Below are positions 24,586-32,765 of a stretch of DNA of 64,000 bases, piece after piece. The first letter of the stretch is position 1, and each line of letters begins with the position of its first letter. The DNA is from Acidovorax sp. 210-6 (lineage in GTDB: Bacteria > Pseudomonadota > Gammaproteobacteria > Burkholderiales > Burkholderiaceae_C). The position numbers were made by a program, and so were the translations under genes. The notes under the pieces are model-generated. The model ran no database searches, was not told the origin of the DNA, and worked only from the letters and a program-made list of their open reading frames with translations. Where the stretch lies: contig NZ_JAACJE010000001.1 in assembly GCF_010020825.1 (NCBI RefSeq), positions 3,162,001 through 3,226,000 on the forward strand, read 5' to 3'.

Positions 24586-27219
24586 TCAGGCGGCGCCGCT
24601 GTTGAGCGTGTGCTCGAAATCGGCCACCGGCATGGGGCGCGCCAGCAGGTAGCCCTGATACAGATCGCAGCCGTGGGCAATGAGCAGGGCTTTTTGCGCC
24701 TCGGTCTCCACGCCTTCGGCAAGGACCTCCAGATCCAGGTTGCGGCCCATGCCGATGATGGTCTGCACGATGACATCGTCCGAAGGTCGAACCCCCAGGT
24801 TGCGCACGAAGGACTGGTCGATCTTGAGCTGGTGCAGCGGCAGGCGCGTAAGGTAGGCCAGCGACGAGTAGCCGGTGCCGAAATCGTCCACCGAGAAACG
24901 CACACCCTTGGTACGCAGCTGGTGCATCTTGTCGATGGCGTCTTCCACGTTGTCGAGCACCAGGGACTCGGTCAACTCCAGCGTGAGCAGGTGCGCCCGT
25001 GCGCCTGTGACCTGCAGGGTCTCGATCACCTGGTGCACAAAATCGCTCTGCCGGAACTGGCGTGCGCTGACGTTCACCGACAACTGCAGGTGCGCACACT
25101 GCGGCTGATCCTGCCAGCGTGCCAGCTGGGAACAGGCGCTGTGCAGCACCCACTGCCCGATGTGCAGGATGAGATCACTTTCTTCGGCGACCGCAATGAA
25201 CTGCCCCGGCGGAACCATGCCGCGTTGGGGGTGCTGCCAGCGCAGCAGGCACTCGGCGCCCACCACCTCGCCCTGCAAGCTGGCCTGGGGCTGAAAATGC
25301 AGCACCAGCTGCTGGGTGATAAGCGCCTGGCGCAGGTCAGCTTCCAGCTGGGCCCGGTCGTTGATGGCGGTCTGCATCTTCGGATCGAAGAAGCACAGCG
25401 CATTGCCGCGGCGCGCCTTGACCTGGTACATGGCAATGTCGGCCTGACGCAGCAACTCGATGGCCGACTGCGCACTGGAGCCAAACAGCGTGGCGCCAAT
25501 GCTGGCCGCACCTTGGTGGACATGGCCACGCAGCACATAGGGCTCGGAGAGGCCGCGCAGGATCTTTTCACCGATCCGCTGGGCCAAGGCGGCGGCTTCC
25601 TGGGTGCTGGTGGAGAGGTCGCTGAGCATCACCACGAACTCGTCGCCCCCCAGGCGAGCCACCGTATCGGCCACGCGCACGTTGGCCAACAGGCGTTGCG
25701 CCACCGCTTGCAGCAGCTCGTCGCCCACTTCGTGCCCCAAGGTGTCGTTGAGGTCCTTGAAGTGGTCCAGGTCCAAAAACAGCAAGGCGCCCACCTTGCC
25801 CGAGCGCTGGGACAGCACCAATGCCTGGCCCAGCCGGTCCAGCAACAGACGGCGGTTGGGCAGACCGGTCAAAGGATCGTAGAAGGCCAGGTGCTCGATT
25901 TCCTCATTGGCTCGGCGCAGATCGGTCACATCGTGGTAGGTGATGACCCACCCGCCCTCCGGGGTGGCGCGCTCCAGCACATGGATGCAATGCCCATCGG
26001 GCAAAACCTGCTCGTGCGCGCCGGTGCCCTCCCGCTGCTGCGCCAGGCGCAGCGCTATCCATTGCTGGCGCTCGGCATCGCTGCCCGCAGGCAGGTGGTG
26101 AACCACCGATTGCTCCAACACCTTGCGAAAGGACATGCCGGGCGCAATGACGCCACGCATCCAGGGAAACAACTCGATGAACCGGCGATTCCAGTGCACC
26201 ACCCGTTGCTGCGCATCGAGCAGCACAAAGCCGCTGACCATGGATTCCAGCGCCTGGTCCAGCAAGGCTTTGGAATCGGCAATGTCCTTGCGCACCTGGG
26301 CCATGCGATCGAACCCCGCCACAGTCACCGCGGCAGCAACCAGCACCATGGCACAAAACACCAGTGCCGCAGCCGCCACCATGTTGCGCTCATACTCCCA
26401 GCGCTCCAGTGCCTGGTCCTCGGGCAGGCTGACCGACACCCGCAGGTTGGGATACACCAATTGCCGCGACACCACCAATGCGGGCTTGCCACTGATGCGC
26501 GCAGGCATGTTCCATGCACGGTCGGGCAAAGGGACATCGTTGCGCAGCGCCGGGATCGGCCCCGCCTCGGGCAAATCGGGCAGGGCCAACATGCGGCGCC
26601 CATCGTTCTGCTCAAAGACAATCTCCAGGCCCGACACCTCATGCTCTTGCGTCAGCACGTTGGCCAGTTTGGCCAGCGGCACCTCAGCCACGGCCGCCAG
26701 CCGCTGCCCGTCGCGTCCGGCCAAAGGCCGAGCAAAGTAGAGCACCTGCTGGGTGGTGGCAAAACTGAGCACGGGCGTACTGATATACAGCCGCTGCGCG
26801 GCCGACGACACCACACCGGCCAGGAAAGCCGTGGGCAGCGACATCTCCTGCAGCGCACCCGAAGGTTCGGAAGAGGCTCGCACCCGACCCTGGGCGTCCA
26901 CCACAGCCACCCGCGAGACCAGCAGATTGCCCCGTGCCACCACAGCCAGCATCCGGCTCTCGGCCTGCACATCGGCGCTGGGCTGCAGTTGCAACATGTC
27001 CTGGGCACCCGACAGCAACAGGTCGATGGACAACATGTTGTGGTTGAGCGCCACCTCGGCGCCTGACACGAAACGCTCCACCGTCTCCTCGCTGGTGCGC
27101 ACCGCGCTCTCGCGCAGGGACCAGACCTGCCACGCGGTCGCACCGGCCAGCACCGCCACCAACAAGGCAACGAGCAGCCAGAGGGCTGGTTTGATCCGTT
27201 CAGGTGGGAAGCGGGTCAT
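24586..27219 (-). CDS. Membrane GGDEF-EAL protein with periplasmic sensor and PAS domain
   Basis: This 877-residue c-di-GMP turnover protein has membrane helix 1 at about 11-32, a periplasmic CACHE-like sensor (about 35-280), and helix 2 at about 282-305. A PAS domain (LLDAQQRVVHWNRRFIELFP, about 330-440) follows, then GGDEF with intact LGGDEF (near 521), and EAL with ECLLRW near 657, VDDFGTGYSSLAYL and AEGVET near 834. Both active sites look usable, although the EAL tripeptide is ECL. The ATG at 27219 overlaps the stop of the TRAP-type binding protein gene by four bases, so the two proteins probably form one sensing unit. Confidence 0.94.
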   Translation of the reverse strand: MTRFPPERIKPALWLLVALLVAVLAGATAWQVWSLRESAVRTSEETVERFVSGAEVALNHNMLSIDLLLSGAQDMLQLQPSADVQAESRMLAVVARGNLLVSRVAVVDAQGRVRASSEPSGALQEMSLPTAFLAGVVSSAAQRLYISTPVLSFATTQQVLYFARPLAGRDGQRLAAVAEVPLAKLANVLTQEHEVSGLEIVFEQNDGRRMLALPDLPEAGPIPALRNDVPLPDRAWNMPARISGKPALVVSRQLVYPNLRVSVSLPEDQALERWEYERNMVAAAALVFCAMVLVAAAVTVAGFDRMAQVRKDIADSKALLDQALESMVSGFVLLDAQQRVVHWNRRFIELFPWMRGVIAPGMSFRKVLEQSVVHHLPAGSDAERQQWIALRLAQQREGTGAHEQVLPDGHCIHVLERATPEGGWVITYHDVTDLRRANEEIEHLAFYDPLTGLPNRRLLLDRLGQALVLSQRSGKVGALLFLDLDHFKDLNDTLGHEVGDELLQAVAQRLLANVRVADTVARLGGDEFVVMLSDLSTSTQEAAALAQRIGEKILRGLSEPYVLRGHVHQGAASIGATLFGSSAQSAIELLRQADIAMYQVKARRGNALCFFDPKMQTAINDRAQLEADLRQALITQQLVLHFQPQASLQGEVVGAECLLRWQHPQRGMVPPGQFIAVAEESDLILHIGQWVLHSACSQLARWQDQPQCAHLQLSVNVSARQFRQSDFVHQVIETLQVTGARAHLLTLELTESLVLDNVEDAIDKMHQLRTKGVRFSVDDFGTGYSSLAYLTRLPLHQLKIDQSFVRNLGVRPSDDVIVQTIIGMGRNLDLEVLAEGVETEAQKALLIAHGCDLYQGYLLARPMPVADFEHTLNSGAA

Positions 27220-28295
27220 TGTCGGTCGGGAGCACTCAATCCCCGGGCAGGCCCGATGGTCTTGTTCCAGATATCGGCACACCGCTGTCCGCAGCGCTGC
27301 AGCCAGCGCGGCAGTACGGTGGACACAAAAATGTCCTGGCGCTTGCGCTCATCCTGCGCCGAGATGGGCACCAGCACCATGTTGCCCTTGACACCCTTGG
27401 TACATGCGCTCTGCCCGGTGTTGCAGGCAATGCCCTGGGCCGTGTCGCGTTCGGACTCTTCCCAAATGGCGGCCTCCAGCAAGGGCAGCTCCTTGCGCAG
27501 CAGGGTGCGCAGGTCCGCAGGCAGGGCCTCCCAGGCACTGAGGTTGGCAGCAAACAGGGCAACGCCCCAGTTCAAGGGCATGGCATGCATGTGCGAGGTG
27601 ACCGCCTGCAGCCCCAGCCCGTTGCCCGACAGCGTGCCGGTGATGGCGCAGTCGATGCTGCCCGCCTGCACACTGGAAACAATCTGCGCGAACGCGGTGT
27701 GCACCGGTGTGGCGCCCAAGGCGCCCACAAAATCGGCCTGCGCGGCCGAGGACACACGCACGCGGCGGCCCGACAAGTCAGCCAGGGCCGCGAACGGCCG
27801 CTTGCAAAACACGACCTGCGCAGGATAGACATACAGCGCCAACAGCTGCACCCCATGCTGTTCGCGCAGGCTCTTTTCCAGAAACGGCCGGAATGCCGCC
27901 ACGCTGAGCTTGAGACTGGCGCTGTCCGGGTTCAAACCGGCAAGGTCAGGCGCCGTGTACTGGGGGTAGTTGGCCGTCATGGACCCCATCAACACCGTGC
28001 CAAACGGCACCACGCCCAGTTGCAACAAGCGCAGCATGTCGTCGCGCGGAACACCGGCCCGGTCAAAGGGCACGATGTCGGCCTTGAAACGCCCACCGCT
28101 CATGCGCGGAAGTTCACGGCTCCAGAACGGTTCTTCCCACTGCGTGTACTGGCTGACCCCCGCCAGACCGCCCACCACACGGAACTGGTATTGCGGCGGC
28201 TCTGCTGCCAGACCCACCGACTGCAGGCCCCAAGCCAGGGCCAGTGCCGCCCATGGCGCCCTGCGCACTGAGAAAATCTGCTGTTGGATGGACAT
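27216..28295 (-). CDS. TRAP-type periplasmic substrate-binding protein (DctP family), orphan
   Basis: This secreted binding protein of about 359 residues has a signal peptide ending near residue 31 (LQSVGLAAEPP). DctP-family features include LGVVPFGTVLMGSMTANYPQ, DLSGRRVRVSSAAQADFVGALGATPVHTAFAQI-like sequence (the Arg contacts the carboxylate in this family) and SIDCAITGTLSGNG. No DctQ or DctM membrane subunits are nearby. The gene ends in an ATGA overlap with the GGDEF-EAL gene, suggesting it presents a ligand to that protein's periplasmic domain. The ATG at 28295 has only a weak ribosome site; upstream starts are possible. Confidence 0.88.
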   Translation of the reverse strand: MSIQQQIFSVRRAPWAALALAWGLQSVGLAAEPPQYQFRVVGGLAGVSQYTQWEEPFWSRELPRMSGGRFKADIVPFDRAGVPRDDMLRLLQLGVVPFGTVLMGSMTANYPQYTAPDLAGLNPDSASLKLSVAAFRPFLEKSLREQHGVQLLALYVYPAQVVFCKRPFAALADLSGRRVRVSSAAQADFVGALGATPVHTAFAQIVSSVQAGSIDCAITGTLSGNGLGLQAVTSHMHAMPLNWGVALFAANLSAWEALPADLRTLLRKELPLLEAAIWEESERDTAQGIACNTGQSACTKGVKGNMVLVPISAQDERKRQDIFVSTVLPRWLQRCGQRCADIWNKTIGPARGLSAPDRQ

Positions 28296-28338
28296 CCCCC
28301 GGCCCCCGTTGTGGCGTTTGTGCTGCACCATGGCCCCG

Positions 28339-29169
28339 TCAATGGACGCCCGGATAGGCGCCCCCATCGGCCAGCCAGTTCTGGCCGGTAATGTAGCCCG
28401 CATGCACGCTGCACAAAAAGGCGCAGATCGCGCCAAATTCCCGCGCTGCGCCCAGGCGCCCCGCCGGAATGGCCGCGGTGTGCGCGGCCCGCACCTCCTG
28501 CAGGCTGCGGCCGGTGCGCGCGGCTTGAGCGGCAAAGGTGGAGGCGAGGCGGTCGGTGTCGAACTTGCCCGGCAAGAGGTTGTTGATCGTGACCCCGCGC
28601 GCCGCCAGCGGGCTGCGCGCCACACCGGCCACAAAGCCCGTCAGCCCGCTGCGCGCTCCGTTGGACAGACCCAGGATGTCGATGGGCGCCTTGACGGCGC
28701 TGGAGGTGATGTTGACGATGCGCCCAAACCCGCGCTCGGCCATGCCGTCCACGGTGGCACGGATCAGCTCGATCGGCGTCAACATGTTGGCGTCCAGCGC
28801 CTGCAGCCAGGCCTCGCGCTCCCAGTCGCGAAAATCCCCTGGCGCAGGCCCGGCGGCGTTGGTCACCACGATGTCAAAGGCCTTGCCCGGCCCGCCGGGT
28901 GCCGCAAAAACGGCCTCGCGGCCTTGCGGCGTGGTGATGTCTGCGGCCACGCACAGCACCTGAGGTTTAGGATGTTTTACGGCTCCAGCGCCCTCCGAAT
29001 CAGCGCCAATAGCTATTAAATCAATAGCAGCCTGCTGCAACACATCGGCATTGCGGGCATTGATGACCAGGTTCACCCCTTCGCGCACCAAGGCCTCGGC
29101 GCAACCCCGCCCCAGCCCCTTGCTGGCGCCGCACACCAAGGCCCATTTGCCTGCAATGCCCAAATCCAT
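28339..29169 (-). CDS. Atypical short-chain dehydrogenase/reductase
   Basis: This 276-residue Rossmann protein has the SDR cofactor motif GASKGLGRG (14-22), NAAG, and NITSSAVKAP with the catalytic Ser. Where YxxxK is expected, the sequence is LGLSNGARSGLTGF, as in an SDR subgroup annotated as 3-oxoacyl reductase-like. Standard Tyr/Lys chemistry is therefore missing. Residues about 47-65 (IDLIAIGADSEGAGAVKHP) are encoded by a dispersed repeat and appear as an insertion between the second strand and the third. Substrate is unknown. It lies 43 bp upstream of the TRAP-type binding gene, in the same direction. Confidence 0.88.
   Translation of the reverse strand: MDLGIAGKWALVCGASKGLGRGCAEALVREGVNLVINARNADVLQQAAIDLIAIGADSEGAGAVKHPKPQVLCVAADITTPQGREAVFAAPGGPGKAFDIVVTNAAGPAPGDFRDWEREAWLQALDANMLTPIELIRATVDGMAERGFGRIVNITSSAVKAPIDILGLSNGARSGLTGFVAGVARSPLAARGVTINNLLPGKFDTDRLASTFAAQAARTGRSLQEVRAAHTAAIPAGRLGAAREFGAICAFLCSVHAGYITGQNWLADGGAYPGVH
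28975..29031 (-). repeat. REP-like palindromic repeat, copy inside the SDR gene
   Basis: The minus strand reads GCTGCTATTGATTTAATAGC, TATTGGCGC and GGGCGCTGGAGCC. It shares long blocks with the puuD copy and is translated in the same frame, giving IDLIAIGADSEGAGA. The local AT content is much higher than that of the host gene. Confidence 0.85.
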
Positions 29170-29248
29170 AACAATCCCCCGTCACAATGGCTTGCCCCGC
29201 CCGATAGCCTCGCTGGCAGGGCGCAAGCGATCATAAGTGGAGATTCCA

Positions 29249-29821
29249 ATGAAACCGTCGAGTTGGCAGGCCCTGAGTCGGGTGTTCGTGGTTTTCGGGC
29301 TGCTGTGGGGCTCGGCCCAGGCCCAGGAGGCCACCATCAAGCGCGCCACCGAGTTGCGCGAAGCGCCGGGAGACCAGGCGGCCAGCCGGGGCGCCCTGGC
29401 GGCCGACAGCAGCGTGGCCCGCACCGGAGACCGCAAGGGTTCCTGGGTCAAGGTACGCACCCCGCAGGGCACAGAAGGCTGGGTACACATGTTCGACCTG
29501 GGCTCACAACCGGCCACAGCCAGCAGCAACAGCACCGCCAGCGGTCTGCGCAGCGTGGGCGGCCTGTTCGGCGGGGGCAGCACCACCACGGCGACCGCTA
29601 CCGTGGGCATCCGCGGCCTGAGCGCCGAGGACATCGCCAACGCCCAGCCCAACCCTGCTGCTGTGACCCAGGCCGAGAAGATGCGTCTGAGCGCCGACCA
29701 GGCGCGCCAGTTTGCCAGCACCGCCCCCTTGAAGCCGCGTTCCGTGGAAACGCTGCCTGAACCGCCGCGCCCGGCTTCGGGCAATACGGCTCCTTCCACA
29801 GACTCCACCTATGCCAATTGA
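29249..29821 (+). CDS. Exported SH3-like domain protein
   Basis: This 190-residue protein has a cleavable signal peptide (FVVFGLLWGSAQAQ, cleavage near 26). A bacterial SH3-like domain follows (ATELREAPGDQAASRGAL, GSWVKVRTPQGTEGWVHMFD), then a Gly/Ser/Thr-rich region and a Pro-rich tail. Such domains bind peptidoglycan or proteins in the periplasm. The ATG at 29249 has GGAG 7 bases upstream; a start at 29237 is less likely. The stop lies 10 bp before the M48 protease start, so the two are an operon and may form an envelope-quality-control pair. Confidence 0.82.
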   Translation: MKPSSWQALSRVFVVFGLLWGSAQAQEATIKRATELREAPGDQAASRGALAADSSVARTGDRKGSWVKVRTPQGTEGWVHMFDLGSQPATASSNSTASGLRSVGGLFGGGSTTTATATVGIRGLSAEDIANAQPNPAAVTQAEKMRLSADQARQFASTAPLKPRSVETLPEPPRPASGNTAPSTDSTYAN

Positions 29822-29831
29822 GGAGCCCCCC

Positions 29832-30800
29832 ATGACTGCCCCCTCCTCCCTGCACAATCGCCTGCGCACCACCGCCCTGTGCGCGGCGCTGTCACTGGCT
29901 CCCGCTCTTGGTCTGGCCCAGGGCGGGGTGATGAACCTGCTCAACTCACTGGGTGGCGGCTCGTCAGGCGGCGGCCTGCTGGGCGCCGTGACGGGCCAGA
30001 GCGCCCAGCCCCAGGGCGACGACCTGATCAGCCTGCTGTCGCGCTCGGTCGAGAACATCGACGAGGCGCGCGAGATCGATATCGGCCGCCAGCTGGCCTC
30101 GGTGCTGCTGGGCAGCAAGCCGCTACACCCCGACATGCGCCTGCAACACTATGTGAACCAACTGGGGCGCTGGATCAGCCTGCAGTCCACGCGCCCCCAC
30201 CTGCCCTGGACCTTCGTCGTGCTGGACGACAAGGGCTACAACGCCTTTGCCGCGCCCGGCGGCTACGTGTTCGTGACCAAGGGCCTGATCGACAGTTGCG
30301 CCGACGAGGCCGAACTGGCGGGCATCCTGGCACATGAGATCACCCATGTGACCGCCAAGCACCACCTGCACGCCATGCGCAAGACCGCCCAGTCCGGCGT
30401 GGTGACCCAATTGGTGGCATCGCAGATCAAGACCAACGCCGTGGGCAACCTGGTGGCCTCGCAACTGTTTGCCCTGGGGCGCAACCTGTATGCCCGCGGC
30501 CTGGACCAGACCGACGAGTTCCATTCGGACCGCGAAGGCGTGGCCCTGGCAGCCCGCGCCGGGTTCGACCCCTATGGCCTGGTGTCGGTGCTGCAAAACC
30601 TGCGCACGGCCACGCCCGACAACCCCATGTTCACCCTGGCCCTTTCCACCCACCCCCCCGCACAGACCCGCCTGGACCAGTTGGAACAGGCCATGGGCCG
30701 CAGGCTCGACCCCTACGCCGGCGGCCCCGGTGTGACCGTGGCGCAACGCCTGGGCGGTGGTCAGGACGGTGGTGCGGCCGGACGCAAGGCCAAGAAATAG
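29832..30800 (+). CDS. Periplasmic M48-family metalloprotease
   Basis: The 322-residue secreted protease has a signal peptide (LCAALSLAPALGLAQ) and a Gly/Ser-rich linker. The catalytic zinc motif is HEITH in LAGILAHEITHVTAKHHLHA, and the third ligand region is DEFHSDREGVALAARAGFDP. This matches the BepA/LoiP/YfgC-type M48 peptidases, which act on outer-membrane proteins. A preceding AGGAG places the start at 29832. It is the second gene of the pair with the SH3 protein and is followed by a MITE-like element. Confidence 0.92.
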   Translation: MTAPSSLHNRLRTTALCAALSLAPALGLAQGGVMNLLNSLGGGSSGGGLLGAVTGQSAQPQGDDLISLLSRSVENIDEAREIDIGRQLASVLLGSKPLHPDMRLQHYVNQLGRWISLQSTRPHLPWTFVVLDDKGYNAFAAPGGYVFVTKGLIDSCADEAELAGILAHEITHVTAKHHLHAMRKTAQSGVVTQLVASQIKTNAVGNLVASQLFALGRNLYARGLDQTDEFHSDREGVALAARAGFDPYGLVSVLQNLRTATPDNPMFTLALSTHPPAQTRLDQLEQAMGRRLDPYAGGPGVTVAQRLGGGQDGGAAGRKAKK

Positions 30801-30832
30801 CGGATCGACGCCCTGCGCGCTCAAGCCCCCGC

Positions 30833-30996
30833 TAGTGTTCTGAGCTGGAGATTCGTTGAAGATGTAAAAATGTCGAGATCGTTGCCAGGCAAGGCGCAAA
30901 CCACAGCGACAGCCGTAGCTATCGCGCGGATTTGCAACGCAGCATGGCGGCGATTCTCGGCCTTTTTATGAAACGAATTTCCAACTCAGGACACTA
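30833..30996. mobile_element. MITE-like element with 25-bp terminal inverted repeats
   Basis: The 164-bp element begins TAGTGTTCTGAGCTGGAGAT and its other end, read on the minus strand, begins TAGTGTCCTGAGTTGGAAAT. The terminal 25 bases match at 22 positions. The interior has no ORF but contains CAAGGCGCAAACC and TTTGCAACGCAGCATGG. It lies between the M48 protease and the thioesterase. Its right repeat overlaps the last codons and stop of the thioesterase gene. No transposase is nearby, so movement would need one in trans. Confidence 0.75.
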
Positions 30997-31432
30997 GGCC
31001 CGCATGGAGTGCAGCGATGCGCTCCATGAAGCGCGGCGGCACCAGGGCCACAGTCTTGTTTTGCGGGTGCACGAAAACCACCCCGAGCTTTCCGCGCGCC
31101 ACCTCGCGACCGGTGGATTTCTCGGTCATGCGGTACACGATGTCAAACCCGTACTTGTTGAAGTCCGAGGGCAACATCTCCACCCGCATGACTTCGCCGT
31201 GGAACCCCTCGGACTTGTACTGCGCAACGATGTCCCCCACCACGATGGACAGGCCCTCGACCCCGGCCTCGCGGTAGCCCAGGGCCTGGAAGAAGCGCAC
31301 GCGCGCCTCGGACACCAGGGTGAGCAACTGGGCGTTGTCCAGATGCCCGCCCTGGTTGACGTGGCTGATGTAGATCTGCAGCTCGGTAGCAAAGACAAAG
31401 CGTTCTGGCAGCGCAAACTGGATGCGGGGCAT
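30986..31432 (-). CDS. Acyl-CoA thioesterase (hotdog fold)
   Basis: The 148-residue protein resembles 4-hydroxybenzoyl-CoA thioesterase-like hotdog enzymes: FVFATELQIYISHVNQGGHL, DNAQLLTLVSEARVRFFQAL, SIVVGDIVAQYKSEGFHGEV and GREVARGKLGVVFVHPQ. The family hydrolyses acyl-CoA. The substrate is unknown. The last residues LVS and the TGA stop lie inside the terminal inverted repeat of the MITE-like element, so the C-terminus has been replaced or trimmed by insertion. The start at 31432 is chosen as MPRIQFALPERF. It follows the DUF3422 gene by 11 bp in the same direction. Confidence 0.85.
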   Translation of the reverse strand: MPRIQFALPERFVFATELQIYISHVNQGGHLDNAQLLTLVSEARVRFFQALGYREAGVEGLSIVVGDIVAQYKSEGFHGEVMRVEMLPSDFNKYGFDIVYRMTEKSTGREVARGKLGVVFVHPQNKTVALVPPRFMERIAALHAGLVS

Positions 31433-31443
31433 GATGAAAAATA

Positions 31444-32751
31444 TCAGTGTTTGAACATGCGGTGGTGCAGGCGGCGCAGCGACCACCACACGCTGAACGC
31501 CACCACCGGAATGGCAATGGCAGCCGTGCTTTCGGGGGACAACGGCCAGCCCAGTTTTTGCGCCCCCTTGGCCAGATAGCTCACCAGACCAACGATGTAG
31601 TAGGTGATGGCGGCGACGGACAGCCCCTCCACCGTGGACTGGAGCTTGAGCTGCAGGTCCTGGCGCTGGTTCATGCTGGCCAGCAACGCCTGGCTGCTTT
31701 GCTGCTGCTCGATCTCCACGCGCGTGCGCAGCAACTGGCTGATGCGCGAAACGCGGCGCGACAGCGCCTCCTGGCGCCGCGCGGCCCAGTCGCAGGTCCC
31801 CCGTGCGGGGGTCAGGCGCCGGTCCATGAACTCACGGATGGTCTGCAAACCCGCCAGACGCGATTCGGCAATCTCGGCGATGCGGCGATCCACCAGCTCG
31901 AAATAGGCCGTACTCGCCGAAAAGCGCGAATGCGTAGCTGCGTACTGGCTCTCGACCTGCCCGGCCAAACGCGTGAGGCGGTCCAGCAGCGCGGGCTCAT
32001 CGTCGCGGTTGGCCAGGCGGATGGCATCGGCCAACCCAGACAGCTCGCGCTCGGCCCCCGCCAGCACCTGGGCGGCCTCGCGCGCGGCGGGCAGGCCCAG
32101 CAGCGCGGCCATGCGGTAAGTTTCGATTTCCTGCAGGCGCTGCACCAGGCGGCCCAGGCGCCGGGGCGTCATGCCACCCGCCAGCAGCACCATGCGCGAG
32201 TAGCCGTCGGGATGGATGGCAAAGTCGGTATAGACCTCGCCATGCCCATCGGCCACGGTGGAGGCCACCAGCGCGTCCTCATTGAGCACATGCCGCACCA
32301 GCGAGCCCGAACCGAACTCGCGCGTGGGCAGCACCCACAGGTTCAGGCCGCACAGGCAATGGCCCGGCAACTGGGCCAGCCAGTCGCGCGGCACGCTGTG
32401 GGCCGCGCCCACCGGCTCGCTGTCGCCAAAACCTTCGGTGCGCAGCGGGACGGTGAAGGTCCAGGTCACGAATTCGGTGTGCATTTCCCAGCGGATGCGC
32501 ACCGGCCCCAGGTCCACGCGCAAGTGCGTGGTGTCCGCATCGGGCTGGGGCTGGTGGTGGTTGCGCAGCAAGGTGCCCAGGTGGGCACGGCTGACCTCGC
32601 GCGCGGCGGCGTCGGTCCACATCACGATGTGGGTACTGGCCACCGGCGCCTCAATGGCCTCCGGCGGGCGGGCATGGATCTCGTTGTGCAGCAGCGCACG
32701 TTGCGGGTGCTGCGGCGGCAGGGAGGTGAGAAAGGGAGCAGCGGCATTCAT
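31444..32751 (-). CDS. DUF3422 family membrane protein
   Basis: This 435-residue protein belongs to the DUF3422 family of unknown function. Its N-terminus is typical (RALLHNEIHARPPEAIEAP), with HTEFVTWTFTVP and GMTPRRLGRLVQRLQEIETY. The C-terminal third has coiled-coil character (VEIEQQQSSQALLASMNQRQ) and ends in two predicted membrane helices (VAAITYYIVGLVSYLAKG and STAAIAIPVVAFSVWWSL). ATG at 32751 is the natural start. It lies between the thioesterase and the GspE-like ATPase, the 14-bp gap to the latter suggesting co-transcription. Confidence 0.88.
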   Translation of the reverse strand: MNAAAPFLTSLPPQHPQRALLHNEIHARPPEAIEAPVASTHIVMWTDAAAREVSRAHLGTLLRNHHQPQPDADTTHLRVDLGPVRIRWEMHTEFVTWTFTVPLRTEGFGDSEPVGAAHSVPRDWLAQLPGHCLCGLNLWVLPTREFGSGSLVRHVLNEDALVASTVADGHGEVYTDFAIHPDGYSRMVLLAGGMTPRRLGRLVQRLQEIETYRMAALLGLPAAREAAQVLAGAERELSGLADAIRLANRDDEPALLDRLTRLAGQVESQYAATHSRFSASTAYFELVDRRIAEIAESRLAGLQTIREFMDRRLTPARGTCDWAARRQEALSRRVSRISQLLRTRVEIEQQQSSQALLASMNQRQDLQLKLQSTVEGLSVAAITYYIVGLVSYLAKGAQKLGWPLSPESTAAIAIPVVAFSVWWSLRRLHHRMFKH

Positions 32752-32765
32752 CGCGGCAACACCCC

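Noticed and set aside
22584-24905. Single 773-codon minus frame
   Set aside because: It only joins the quinone oxidoreductase to antisense of the EamA and GGDEF-EAL genes; family alignment supports a start at 23567.
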